Shown: one piece after another, positions 1 through 7,294 of the stretch
How positions within the stretch are numbered: the stretch's first letter is position 1
How the letters are laid out: the number at the start of each line of letters is the position of its first letter
Source: an uncultured Bacilli bacterium
Lineage (GTDB): Bacteria > Bacillota_I > Bacilli_A > RF39 > UBA660
Reading direction: 5' to 3'
DNA length: 7,805 nucleotides
Assembly: GCA_910586425.1 (NCBI GenBank)
Contig: CAJUHL010000076.1
Coordinates: 1 to 7,805, forward strand
The notes under the pieces: generated by a model
What the model was told of the DNA's origin: nothing
The model's input: the letters and a program-made list of their open reading frames with translations, nothing else
Database searches by the model: none
Position numbers and translations under genes: made by a program

Positions 1-358
1 GTATCTATCGCTTTTTGTATACTGTTTCAGTCTCACATCAATTGTAACACTACACTATTTTATTATAGCTTAACTTGGCAAAGTTGACAACCTTTACAAA
101 CCCTTATTTTTATGATTAATTAGCTAATATTTTGGTATCTTATATTCTACGCAAATAGAACTCTTGTATAAAGTACACAATGCATTCTAATTGGAAGTAT
201 CTTTATATATTTTACTAATATTAATAATTTCAAAATACAAATAGAATTATTTCAATTATTCCAAAACAGGAAAAAGAAGAAAATGTATCTTTCTTATCCA
301 AAAATCGGATCCAAGTAATAAGTAATTTACGCTACACATTCTTTTATATTTAAATAGC
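1..358. other. Gene-free stretch at left edge
   Basis: No convincing reading frame, RNA gene or hairpin terminator was found on either strand. The sequence is AT-rich with scattered stop codons. It lies downstream of the minus-strand membrane protein gene ending at 359, so a terminator would be expected here, but no GC-containing stem with a T-tract is visible. The motif around 297-313 (two GGAT-type repeats around a T5 run) is too short to call. Confidence 0.5.
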
Positions 359-1294
359 TTACCAGTCTTTTCCTTCCTTCACTCTTTTTCTATGCATTCT
401 TTTTTCTATATTAATCTTATGTTTTTTTGCACGATGCCAATAATTATGATAATTCTTTTCACATTTATTATATTGTCTTTCTAATTCTTTATTCCTCAAA
501 ACAATGATTCCACCCTGTACTGATTTGATTTTAAATTTTATTTTGGTTTGTTTTAAAATAAGACTACTCAATGTTAATTGCATAATAGGTGTTAAAGAAG
601 AGTATCCTAAATTGGAAAATGATATTTCATAATCCAACTTTTCGGAAATAGTATAAAACTGTATTTTATTATGATAAAGATTGATTGTTAGTACTTTATT
701 TTTGAAATCATCATTACTAATATATCTTTTTATTTCTTCCCAACATTTCGTACGTTTAATTCGATTGTATTTTAATCGATAAATGATATTGTATATTGGA
801 AAGGAGAGTATCAATCCCAAAATAACTACTATTGTCATACTCCCAATTGAAATTAAGGGAGTGCATAGTGTAAAAATAATAAAATTAAAGATTGTTGTAA
901 GCAATAATTTCCAAATTGATATGCCAAGTTCGGCATAGAAAACTAATGAAAGTATAGAAGGCACAGCAATTGAACCAATCGTCATTAAAACTACATTTAA
1001 AATTAGCAACTTTCCAAAAAGAGAAAAAATAGTTTCTGTGAGTCCTTCATATATTCTTGAAATAAATAGACCCAAGCATATGGACCATGCAACTATAATT
1101 CCAACAATAACCCCTATCATTTCTGCATCTAATTTTCCTGTTTTATAGATTAAACCATTTACGGTATCTCTTATTGAATCTAGCAATAAATAATTTGCAA
1201 ATATTGAAATTACTATTCCTACTACGATATAAACAGCAACAGGAATTTCTTCATTTTTTCTTTCTAATTCTTCTACCAAATACAACTTACCCAT
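359..1294 (-). CDS. Multi-pass membrane protein with a basic cytoplasmic tail, function unknown
   Basis: A 311-residue protein that I do not recognise. Visible features are a short charged N-terminus (LVEELERKNEE), then about five to six hydrophobic stretches at roughly residues 18-38, 60-82, 90-115, 117-145 and 150-172. A soluble, very basic C-terminal half follows, ending in a Lys/Arg/His-rich stretch (KKHKINIEKRMHRKR). By the positive-inside rule the tail is probably cytoplasmic. I chose ATG at 1292-1294 over the in-frame GTG at 1301-1303 because an AGAGG ribosome binding site lies 8 nt before the ATG and overlaps the GTG. A candidate promoter sits at 1322-1349. The J-domain membrane protein lies upstream in the same orientation, which suggests but does not prove a partnership. 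No catalytic motif was seen. Confidence 0.75.
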   Translation of the reverse strand: MGKLYLVEELERKNEEIPVAVYIVVGIVISIFANYLLLDSIRDTVNGLIYKTGKLDAEMIGVIVGIIVAWSICLGLFISRIYEGLTETIFSLFGKLLILNVVLMTIGSIAVPSILSLVFYAELGISIWKLLLTTIFNFIIFTLCTPLISIGSMTIVVILGLILSFPIYNIIYRLKYNRIKRTKCWEEIKRYISNDDFKNKVLTINLYHNKIQFYTISEKLDYEISFSNLGYSSLTPIMQLTLSSLILKQTKIKFKIKSVQGGIIVLRNKELERQYNKCEKNYHNYWHRAKKHKINIEKRMHRKRVKEGKDW

Positions 1295-1321
1295 AACTCT
1301 CACCTCTCTACATTTTTTACT

Positions 1322-1349
1322 AAAATATCATTTCGTCTATACAAGTCAA
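1322..1349 (-). promoter_or_regulatory. Candidate sigma-A promoter for the membrane protein gene
   Basis: On the minus strand, TTGACT (1344-1349; five of six consensus bases) is followed after 16 nt by TATTTT (1322-1327; four of six). It ends about 27 nt upstream of the ATG at 1294. The position fits a dedicated promoter in the 144-bp gap after the J-domain gene, so the two genes need not share one transcript. Confidence 0.45.
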
Positions 1350-1438
1350 TATCAAAATCAGGATAGTACATTGCATTTGTTAATACAAACAATAACATAT
1401 TCATTTCAAGAATCAGCTACCAAATGATATTCATATCT

Positions 1439-2146
1439 TTATATTTCCATTAAAATTAATATAAAGATTCTATCTTCTATATTTTGAAAAATAGCTAATA
1501 AATTATAAGACTTATCTAAAATAAAGATTTTCATCATTTGTATCCCTGTTGCTAACATAGAAAAAAATAAGAATTGTTCTATATTAGCGGGAAGAAATGG
1601 AACATAATCTGGTTGGGTATTATCCATCATAATAAAGAGGGACAATAGCGCAACAAGCATAATAATTCCTATTAGATAATCTACAAGAGGACTTATAATA
1701 ATCAATAGAAACATCAATACAATGAAAAGAATTTTTATTGTTATAAATGATAAGAAATTAATACCTATTAAAATCGTTTTTATACATTTCTTTAATATGT
1801 TATCTAACCCATTTTTCAAATAGTTTATGAAAAATTCCCATTTGGTAATATACACATCTGCATAATCATTTTTATATTGTTGCGTTTTTGTATAATAGGT
1901 TTCACTTTTTTCATTCGAAAATTGTTTGGAATGTGATATATTATCTAATAATACATCATATTCTTTTCTTTTATCATCATCCAAAAGTACCTCTTTTGCC
2001 TCATTTAAACTAATAATAATCTTATTGGCCTCTTCACTTTTATTAGTATCAGGATGATATTTTTTCACCATCGAACGATATGCATTTTTTATTTCTTCTT
2101 TAGTTGCTTGTCTTTTTACTCCTAGCAATTCATAGAAATCTATCAT
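1439..2146 (-). CDS. Membrane-anchored J-domain (DnaJ-like) protein
   Basis: A 235-residue protein. Residues 1-68 form a canonical J-domain: FYELLGV at 4-10, the HPD tripeptide at 31-33 in KKYHPDTN, and the helix-IV pattern DDDKRKEYD at 56-64. J-domains stimulate the ATPase of Hsp70 (DnaK) partners through HPD. A polar linker (70-105, rich in Lys, Tyr, Thr, Asn) follows, then hydrophobic segments at about 122-153, 156-174 and 190-210. It lacks the Gly/Phe region, zinc fingers and C-terminal substrate domains of true DnaJ, so it is a specialised co-chaperone that probably recruits Hsp70 to the membrane. ATG at 2144-2146 is preferred over the GTG at 2156-2158, because GAGGTGA overlaps the GTG and ends 8 nt before the ATG. 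The next gene downstream is another membrane protein. The substrate is unknown. Confidence 0.85.
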   Translation of the reverse strand: MIDFYELLGVKRQATKEEIKNAYRSMVKKYHPDTNKSEEANKIIISLNEAKEVLLDDDKRKEYDVLLDNISHSKQFSNEKSETYYTKTQQYKNDYADVYITKWEFFINYLKNGLDNILKKCIKTILIGINFLSFITIKILFIVLMFLLIIISPLVDYLIGIIMLVALLSLFIMMDNTQPDYVPFLPANIEQFLFFSMLATGIQMMKIFILDKSYNLLAIFQNIEDRIFILILMEI

Positions 2147-2165
2147 AAAACATCTCACCTCATAC

Positions 2166-2180
2166 TGGAAAATTTTTCCA
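2166..2180. promoter_or_regulatory. Perfect 7-bp-arm palindrome upstream of the J-domain gene
   Basis: TGGAAAA-T-TTTTCCA lies immediately upstream of the ribosome binding site of the J-domain gene. Just upstream on the minus strand are TTGAGT and, 16-19 nt on, TACTATATATA, a possible -35/-10 pair. The palindrome would fall near the transcription start, where repressor operators usually sit. A role as operator is inference; a 5'-UTR hairpin is the alternative. Confidence 0.35.
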
Positions 2181-2554
2181 TATATATAGTAACATCTTTT
2201 TTCTTATACTCAAAGGGATTATGAATGAATTGTTATTATTTTGTGATGATACTATGTTGAATCAATTTATGACAATATTAATAAATAATGCTTCTACAAG
2301 AAAAGGAATATAGGGCGAATATATTGACTGCATAAACAGTTAGTTGATTTATTTGAAAAATATAGTAATCAAAGGATTTTAAATATGTCAAATAACACTA
2401 TATATGGATTGAACAAATTCAAGAAAACGTTATAAAATTTCTTTTGCCAATTAGATATAACATTTGAGACTTTCAATTCTATATAAGTATAATATGAAAA
2501 AATTGTATCCAATGATTTCTTTAATAGAATTAATGCCTTTTTAAAGTATATAAA
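2181..2554. other. Intergenic region with a possible decayed reading frame on the plus strand
   Basis: No intact gene. On the plus strand a 30-codon frame runs from ATG at 2221 to TAG at 2311. Reading resumes in the same frame as GEYIDCIN. From about 2334 a different frame (starting KQLVDLFEKYSNQR) stays open to TAA at 2433-2435. The composition is gene-like rather than random, so this could be the eroded end of a lost gene, but no family is recognisable. The rest is featureless AT-rich DNA. Confidence 0.25.
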
Positions 2555-2579
2555 AGAACCACCAATTTAATGGGGTTCT
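2555..2579 (-). terminator. Rho-independent terminator of the three-Cys operon
   Basis: On the minus strand an AGAACCCCA / TGGTGGTTCT stem (one bulged base) encloses a six-base loop (TTAAAT). It is followed directly by TTTTATATACTTT. It lies about 115 bp downstream of the stop of the radical-SAM-like gene and is the only GC-bearing stem with a T-tail in the interval. It probably ends the TcmP/three-Cys transcript and separates it from the J-domain gene. Confidence 0.6.
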
Positions 2580-2633
2580 AGTTTTACATAAATATGGGGC
2601 AATAAACAAATGAGTTTTGCACCCAAGTAGTAA

Positions 2634-2653
2634 AAGTATTTAAGTAAATACTT
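2634..2653. repeat. 20-bp near-perfect palindrome
   Basis: Nine-base arms AAGTATTTA and TAAATACTT are separated by AG. It lies 42 bp after the radical-SAM-like gene. The arms are almost pure A/T and no T-tract follows, so it is a poor terminator; it may stabilise the 3' end of the mRNA or be chance. Confidence 0.3.
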
Positions 2654-2694
2654 GATGAATTAATTATAGCAAAACAAATCATATCATTCAATTA

Positions 2695-3486
2695 CTATGC
2701 AGCTATTTTCTCTTTTTCTTCAGTAATAGTTTTATTCTTTATATGATATTCTATATTATTTCTTTCACAAAAATCTATAACTTTATATGCTAATTCATTA
2801 TAATATTTTTTATAATCCTTATACTCTGATACTTTTTTATTATAATGTAATCTTCCAAATATTATTTTATCTGTAAAAGAAACAGCTTCTAATATTTCAT
2901 CAAAATTTTGCTCAATAAAATTTGGTGTTGGATAAGGTTCTATACTAACCCAAGTTTTACAACCATTATCATGCAAATATTTTAAACTTGCTATTCTATC
3001 TTTATAAGGAGCAGAACCTGGTTCCATTTTTTTTCTAAATTCTTCATTTAATGAAATTAAAGTTATACCATAGCTATTATCTTTACTTAAATTTGCTAAT
3101 TCTTTAGGTAATATTCCTTTTGTTAATGCTGTACAAGGAATATTATAACTATTTACTAATTTTAATATTTCGATTGATAAATCACATATATCATCATACT
3201 TATACATAAATGGATCCGTAGTAAAACATAAGTGAACACTATTTATTTTATCTTTAAATTTTGGCAATTCTTTTTTTAATAATTCAATAGCATTATCAAC
3301 AATAACTGGCTTTATCCACTCGTTGTAGTCTTTAACCTTACCAAAACGTCTGGCCATCATAAAAGCATAACAAGGATATAAACATCCATGTGAACAACCT
3401 TGTACATGATTTATTGTGTAGTCACCATATTCTACACCAGTTTTATATAAAAGAGATTTTCTTCCCATGGATTCATTACATTTCAC
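2695..3486 (-). CDS. Radical-SAM-like three-Cys protein (CX3CX3C), partner of TcmP
   Basis: A 263-residue protein resembling the spore-photoproduct-lyase-like branch of radical SAM proteins. The cluster motif is GCSHGCLYPCYA with Cys31, Cys35 and Cys39. Its spacing is CX3CX3C, because a Pro is inserted compared with the canonical CX3CX2C. Further conserved-looking blocks are CFTTDPFM (87-94), TALTKGILP (118-126), GITLISLNEEFR (139-150), EPGSAPY (154-160) and the strand WVSIEPYPTPN (178-188), which fit a TIM-barrel radical SAM fold. It probably binds a 4Fe-4S cluster and S-adenosylmethionine; substrate unknown. GTG at 3484-3486 is chosen because AAAGGAGGT (3495-3503) lies 8 nt upstream. The ATG six codons inside is too far from any ribosome binding site. 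It follows tcmP by 33 bp, so the two are co-transcribed and probably work together. Confidence 0.85.
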   Translation of the reverse strand: MKCNESMGRKSLLYKTGVEYGDYTINHVQGCSHGCLYPCYAFMMARRFGKVKDYNEWIKPVIVDNAIELLKKELPKFKDKINSVHLCFTTDPFMYKYDDICDLSIEILKLVNSYNIPCTALTKGILPKELANLSKDNSYGITLISLNEEFRKKMEPGSAPYKDRIASLKYLHDNGCKTWVSIEPYPTPNFIEQNFDEILEAVSFTDKIIFGRLHYNKKVSEYKDYKKYYNELAYKVIDFCERNNIEYHIKNKTITEEKEKIAA

Positions 3487-3519
3487 AATTGATTACCTCC
3501 TTTATTATAATAAATTATA

Positions 3520-4686
3520 CTATATTTTTTGATAATTTTCTACTTTAAAAAAAGTATAAGAATCATTTTTAAAATCTCTTTTGCTCTTTGTATTATTTTT
3601 AATTACTTTCCCTTGATTAATTAAAGGATTTAACAAATAATTTATAATATGACTGTCTTTAAGCATAGTATGCTCTAAAACAAACTCACAAATCATTTCA
3701 TAGTTAATCGTTTGACCATTAAATTGCTTAATCAAAAGATCTTGAGCTTCAATAGAAAAATTTTGTACATTCATTTCTTTGAGTTCTGAATCGTCAAACA
3801 GTGAAATCTGATCTCCGCATGTACCATTTTTAAAGAAAGTATCACCTTTAAAAACATCCCATAAACTTTCTTTTATTTTCATTAATCCTTTCGGATTTGG
3901 GGTGGCATAAATAATATGATAAAGTTCTACATTAGTTTTTATTCTAAATGGATAAGAGAAACTATGTTTTATATATCTTCCTTTAATATTTTTTTGAATT
4001 AAATTTTCAACCTCTTTTTCATTCATGTTAGGATTATATTCAACAATACCAGCCATAGAATCAATTATTTTTTGTCTCTTTGCAGGAGTTGCTGTATTAT
4101 CAATATTTCTTCTATAATCACTATTAAAATAATTAAAAATTAATTCTGAATAAAAAGTATCGGTAAAATTTTTAATTTTATTTATCTTTACTTCTCCAAA
4201 ACAATATGGATCAACAAAAAGTATTGTACTTGATAATTGATTGTATCCTTTGTTTCCAAAATATGAAAAACCATTTACAAGCTTGTCTAAATAATTGTTA
4301 ACATCCATATTAGTAAAATAAATATGTAAATTTGAATACTCTTTGAAATTTAGTAAACTACACATTTTTTGAATTATTTGTATTCTATTAATATCACTAT
4401 CGTTCAAAAATAAATTAAATTTTTTTTCTGGATGCTCAATAGAAAATTTAATAAATAAAATTAATACTTCTATTGGTGTCCCTAAAACTCCGTTCTTATA
4501 AATTCCGGCATTACACATACAATCTATAAAATTGATATTTTTAACATTATCAAAATTAGCTACTACATATAACCAATATTCTACATACTTTTTTACATAC
4601 TTTATTTTATACTCCGTATGTTCATAAATTTCGTCCAAATAACTAGCACTTTCTTGAATAATAATATTTTTATCTTCTTGTGTCAT
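3520..4686 (-). CDS. tcmP: Three-Cys-motif partner protein, TcmP family
   Basis: A 388-residue protein matching the TcmP family, named because it is regularly encoded beside radical-SAM-like three-Cys proteins, as here. The start fits: H23 T24 and the helix KYVKKYVEYWLYV, then NFIDCMCNAGIYKNGVLGTP (52-71), LFLNDSD (92-98) and ILFVDPYCFG (155-164). These three blocks lie where motif I, the acidic loop and motif IV (D-P-P/Y-F/G) of a Rossmann methyltransferase would be, so a methyltransferase-like fold is plausible. That is inference and activity is unproven. Residues about 310-380 look like a winged-helix domain with a basic end. ATG at 4684-4686 is preceded by GGGAGG (4691-4696), an excellent ribosome binding site. 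It is first in a two-gene operon with a candidate TATAAT at 4734-4739. Confidence 0.85.
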   Translation of the reverse strand: MTQEDKNIIIQESASYLDEIYEHTEYKIKYVKKYVEYWLYVVANFDNVKNINFIDCMCNAGIYKNGVLGTPIEVLILFIKFSIEHPEKKFNLFLNDSDINRIQIIQKMCSLLNFKEYSNLHIYFTNMDVNNYLDKLVNGFSYFGNKGYNQLSSTILFVDPYCFGEVKINKIKNFTDTFYSELIFNYFNSDYRRNIDNTATPAKRQKIIDSMAGIVEYNPNMNEKEVENLIQKNIKGRYIKHSFSYPFRIKTNVELYHIIYATPNPKGLMKIKESLWDVFKGDTFFKNGTCGDQISLFDDSELKEMNVQNFSIEAQDLLIKQFNGQTINYEMICEFVLEHTMLKDSHIINYLLNPLINQGKVIKNNTKSKRDFKNDSYTFFKVENYQKI

Positions 4687-4733
4687 AAAACCTCCCTTTT
4701 TAAAGTCTGTACTAGCCCTTTAAATCTAAACTA

Positions 4734-4739
4734 ATTATA
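4734..4739 (-). promoter_or_regulatory. Candidate -10 box for the tcmP operon
   Basis: Perfect TATAAT on the minus strand in the 73-bp gap between the glycosylase stop and tcmP, about 48 nt before the ATG. No good -35 lies 16-18 nt upstream, so the promoter is either weak, activator-dependent, or the match is chance in AT-rich DNA. If real, the tcmP operon can be expressed even though the upstream yunG/glycosylase unit has lost its 5' end. Confidence 0.35.
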
Positions 4740-4759
4740 TCAAATAATTCTACAAATTA

Positions 4760-5335
4760 CTACATATCTCTTAGTTTTTCAAAGATTGGAACATTGTCTT
4801 TATAACTTTTTGGAGAAATTGGACTGGGATGATAAATAGGTAATATTTTATAACCATTAACTTCATATACGTTACCAACTACATCAGCAAACTTATTAAA
4901 TTTAAAATTAAGTAAATTTCTAGTTAGAAATTCTCCTAGAGTAATAATCAATTTAGGATTTAATATTCTTAATTGTTCTAACATTATGTTTTTACAATTA
5001 CTAGAACATGTTTTCAAATTTTTTCTTTCTAATGGATAACACTTAACTGATTCTAAAAATGTTGTTTCAAAAATATTCCTATCAATTATATCAAATAGTT
5101 TTTGTAATACAACTCCACTAGGTAATACTTTACCATTTATATCACACCATAATTTATGGCTCTTTCTCCATCCATTATTAGCTGGAGCTTCTCCAACTAA
5201 TACTATGTCATTATCTTTTCCAAGAAATACTGTCGCATCATTAGGGAATTTATCAACTAATTTATTGCAAGATTCACAAGAATATACTTTTTCATCAATT
5301 TGTTTTAATAACTCTTTTATTAATCTTTTTTTAAT
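4760..5335 (-). CDS. Uracil-DNA glycosylase, family-4-like Fe-S type, without a normal start codon
   Basis: The open frame covers about 191 codons. It carries CESC (Cys20, Cys23 counted from the ATT codon at 5335), VLVGEAPANNGW (45-56), the LPSG block (71-74), SVKCYPLERKN with Cys99, TCSSNC (Cys110, Cys114), a PKLIITLGE strand and YHPSPISP near the C-terminus. GEAP, a Cys-x2-Cys plus two later Cys, and HPS near the end are the layout of 4Fe-4S UDGs. These cleave uracil or other damaged bases from DNA. Motif 1 is unusual: GEAPANNGWRKS instead of GEAPG..ED. No ATG, GTG, TTG or CTG occurs in frame before a TTG at 5015-5017, which lies after motif 1. The true N-terminus must therefore come from a rare start (ATT at 5333-5335) or from a -1 shift out of the yunG frame at the A7 run. 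Expression is uncertain. Confidence 0.75.
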   Translation of the reverse strand: MKKRLIKELLKQIDEKVYSCESCNKLVDKFPNDATVFLGKDNDIVLVGEAPANNGWRKSHKLWCDINGKVLPSGVVLQKLFDIIDRNIFETTFLESVKCYPLERKNLKTCSSNCKNIMLEQLRILNPKLIITLGEFLTRNLLNFKFNKFADVVGNVYEVNGYKILPIYHPSPISPKSYKDNVPIFEKLRDM

Positions 5336-5598
5336 ATGTTATATCTATTCTTTGTATCATCAGTTAATATTTTTTGTCTATCTATAATTTGATAGTCCTT
5401 ATAATCTATATTATGATTAAACTGACTTGAGGTTAAATCTATAATTTTATTATCTATCAAGTTGAAATAATGACTAATTCCGTCCACATGAATCTTACAA
5501 ATTTCTCCATCAAAATAATCATTAATGATTAGAGATGTTATTGCACACATACCAAAACATTTATTATTTTTGGTGTTAGTATAGATATATAGACACAA
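5320..5598 (-). pseudogene. YunG-like protein, 5' end removed by the insertion sequence
   Basis: The frame encodes KCFGMCAITSLIIND, then HYFNLIDNKIIDLTSSQF and an ordinary polar end. This resembles the small YunG family (G-x-CA-x-T-[AS]-L, then HYFN and IDLT..QF), whose function is unknown. Family members have several tens of residues before the G-x-C-A-x-T block. Here only about ten native residues remain before the IS tip at 5590. The only starts are a TTG inside the IS end (5596-5598), without a ribosome binding site, and an internal ATG near 5550, so this is probably a truncated gene. The end overlaps the glycosylase frame. The last codons TTA AAA AAA GAT TAA contain the A7 slip site that could join both frames. 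Confidence 0.6.
5326..5332 (-). other. In-frame A_AAA_AAA heptamer at the yunG/glycosylase junction
   Basis: On the minus strand the yunG frame reads TTA AAA AAA GAT TAA. A -1 slip on this run gives AGA TTA ATA and continues into the full glycosylase frame. Alternatively an eighth A would fuse the two genes outright. A-tract heptamers are known sites of programmed -1 frameshifting and transcriptional slippage in bacteria. Homopolymer miscounting or a real one-base deletion are equally possible. Confidence 0.5.
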
Positions 5599-5611
5599 AA
5601 AACTTTAGTAA
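5590..5611 (+). repeat. Left terminal inverted repeat of the IS
   Basis: Begins TAGACACAAAAAACTTTAG. It matches the reverse complement of 6386-6407 at 20 of 22 positions (differences at positions 8 and 14). The -35-like TAGACA lies at its tip. Confidence 0.85.
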
Positions 5612-5639
5612 TGGTATACTAGAAATACCAAGAAGGAGG
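5612..5639 (+). promoter_or_regulatory. IS promoter -10 region and orfA ribosome binding site
   Basis: An extended -10, TGG-TATACT, occupies 5612-5620. TAGACA in the left repeat (5590-5595) is 19 nt upstream, a slightly long spacing. GGAGG at 5635-5639 is 8 nt before ATG 5648, which makes that ATG, and not the GTG at 5642, the orfA start. Confidence 0.5.
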
Positions 5640-5647
5640 AAGTGTCT

Positions 5648-5920
5648 ATGAAACAAGAACATAAAAGTTATGATGAAGATTTCAAAAAAACAATAGTGAA
5701 TTTATATGAAGCAGGAAAAAGAAAATCAGAATTAACAAGAGAATATGGCGTGTCTTATGCAAACGTAGATAATTGGATTAAGAAATATGGAACAATTGTC
5801 ACTTCAACTGGTGAAGTAACAAATAATGATGAAATAATCAAATTAAAAAAGAAACTACACGAAGTTGAATTGGAGAATGAAATACTAAAAAAAGCAGTTG
5901 CCATATTCTCAAAAAAATAG
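5648..5920 (+). CDS. IS3-family transposase OrfA
   Basis: A 90-residue protein with the IS3/IS911 OrfA helix-turn-helix. The opening YDEDFKKTIVNLYEAG is followed by the recognition part YGVSYANVDNWIKKY at about 36-50. It ends with a heptad coiled coil (LKKKLHEVELENEILKKAVAIF), the usual leucine zipper for oligomerisation. OrfA binds the terminal repeats and, fused to OrfB by -1 frameshifting, forms the transposase. The stop TAG comes directly after AAA AAA in the A7 slip site. The gene looks intact, and since OrfB is broken it could act as a repressor of related elements. Confidence 0.85.
   Translation: MKQEHKSYDEDFKKTIVNLYEAGKRKSELTREYGVSYANVDNWIKKYGTIVTSTGEVTNNDEIIKLKKKLHEVELENEILKKAVAIFSKK
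5911..5917 (+). other. Programmed -1 frameshift site of the IS (A_AAA_AAA)
   Basis: The orfA codons TCA AAA AAA TAG contain the heptamer in the correct phase. A -1 slip gives ATA GAA GAT AAA, which enters the open orfB frame. This is the standard expression mode of IS3-family OrfAB, and here it would give an OrfA-truncated-OrfB fusion. Confidence 0.75.
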
Positions 5921-6378
5921 AAGATAAAATCAAATTTATAGATGATAATAAAGATGAATATGATGTTAGATTATTGTGCAAATGTTTGAACATTCACCAC
6001 TCTGTTTATTATTATCACTCTCACCATACTATTAATTGTTACAAAGAAGCTAACAGACAATTAGATGTGGAAATTACCAGAGTATTTAATGAATCTCAAA
6101 GAAGATATGGCTCACCTAAGATTACAAAAATACTAAATAAACAAGGTATCAAGGTTAGTCAGAAAAGAGTTGGTAGAAGAATGAAGCTTCTTGGTCTTAA
6201 AAGTATAACAATCAAAAAATTTAATCATTCTGGAAAATCTAAAACGGATGATACAAAGGAATATCCTAACTTGCTAGAACAAAATTTCTTTACAGAAAGA
6301 CCTAGTCAAAAATGGGTTGGGGATATTACTTACATTTATACAATAGAAACAGGATGGACTTACTTAGCGGTAGCTTAA
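5917..6378 (+). pseudogene. Truncated transposase OrfB (DDE integrase domain mostly missing)
   Basis: The frame begins at the slip site and is open to TAA at 6376-6378; the first possible start is TTG at 5974. It contains the CLNIHHSVYYYH block, the HTH_21-type region (RVFNESQRRYGSPKITKILN, then VGRRMKLLGL) and the opening of the rve catalytic domain (KWVGDITYIYT) with the first Asp of the DDE triad. It stops at TGWTYLAVA, where relatives continue for about 140 residues with the second Asp and the Glu. The protein is catalytically dead. The stop is followed within 8 bp by the right inverted repeat, so the missing half was removed by an internal deletion. Confidence 0.85.
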
Positions 6379-6385
6379 TTTTAAT

Positions 6386-7096
<711 letters not shown>

Positions 7097-7165
7097 CTAG
7101 ATATCATCAATTTTGATTACAAAATAAATACCAATATCACTATTGGGACACAGTTAAAACAAGAA

Positions 7166-7211
7166 AAAGTCCATATTGATAAATTAAATGTAACTTTATC
7201 ATTAGGACTTT
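7166..7211. repeat. Imperfect inverted repeat between recombinase and right-edge gene
   Basis: AAAGTCC (7166-7172) and TGATAAA (7177-7183) pair with TTTATCA (7195-7201) and GGACTTT (7205-7211). The internal loop is asymmetric (4 versus 3 nt) and the apical loop is 11 nt. No T-tract follows on either strand. It could be an RNA hairpin or the relic of a small repeat; its role is unknown. Confidence 0.35.
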
Positions 7212-7250
7212 AAAATAGCATATTTCAAATTGGATAAATAATTGTTGAAC

Positions 7251-7288
7251 AAAAAAATAGTTTTCATTACTTGTTAAACTATTTTTTT
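7251..7288 (-). terminator. 13-bp perfect hairpin terminator
   Basis: AAAAAAATAGTTT pairs perfectly with AAACTATTTTTTT across a 12-nt loop. It lies 7 bp beyond the stop of the right-edge gene on the minus strand. The T-tract is part of the stem, so it can also act on the plus strand. The low GC content is compensated by the long stem. Confidence 0.65.
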
Positions 7289-7294
7289 AATTAT

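Noticed and set aside
297..313. GGAT-type repeats around T5 as a terminator for the membrane protein gene
   Set aside because: Arms pair for only four bases and no T-tract follows.
1324..1430. Distant inverted pair AATATCATTT / AAATGATATT between the J-domain and membrane genes
   Set aside because: Ten A/T-rich bases about 90 bp apart are expected by chance at this composition.
4760..5017. TTG at 5017 as the start of an 85-residue protein
   Set aside because: It would omit the GEAP motif and three of the iron-sulphur Cys, while the same frame continues upstream with clear glycosylase sequence.
5205..5387. 60-codon plus-strand frame
   Set aside because: Lies opposite the glycosylase and the yunG end, is low-complexity hydrophobic, and has no ribosome binding site; shadow of the real minus-strand genes.
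5642..5647. GTG at 5642 as orfA start
   Set aside because: Only 2 nt after GGAGG; ATG at 5648 has the correct 8-nt spacing.
7141..7165. GGGACACAGTTAAAAC as the end of a second IS3-type element
   Set aside because: Resembles IS150-type tips, but no matching inverted partner or transposase fragment is found nearby.
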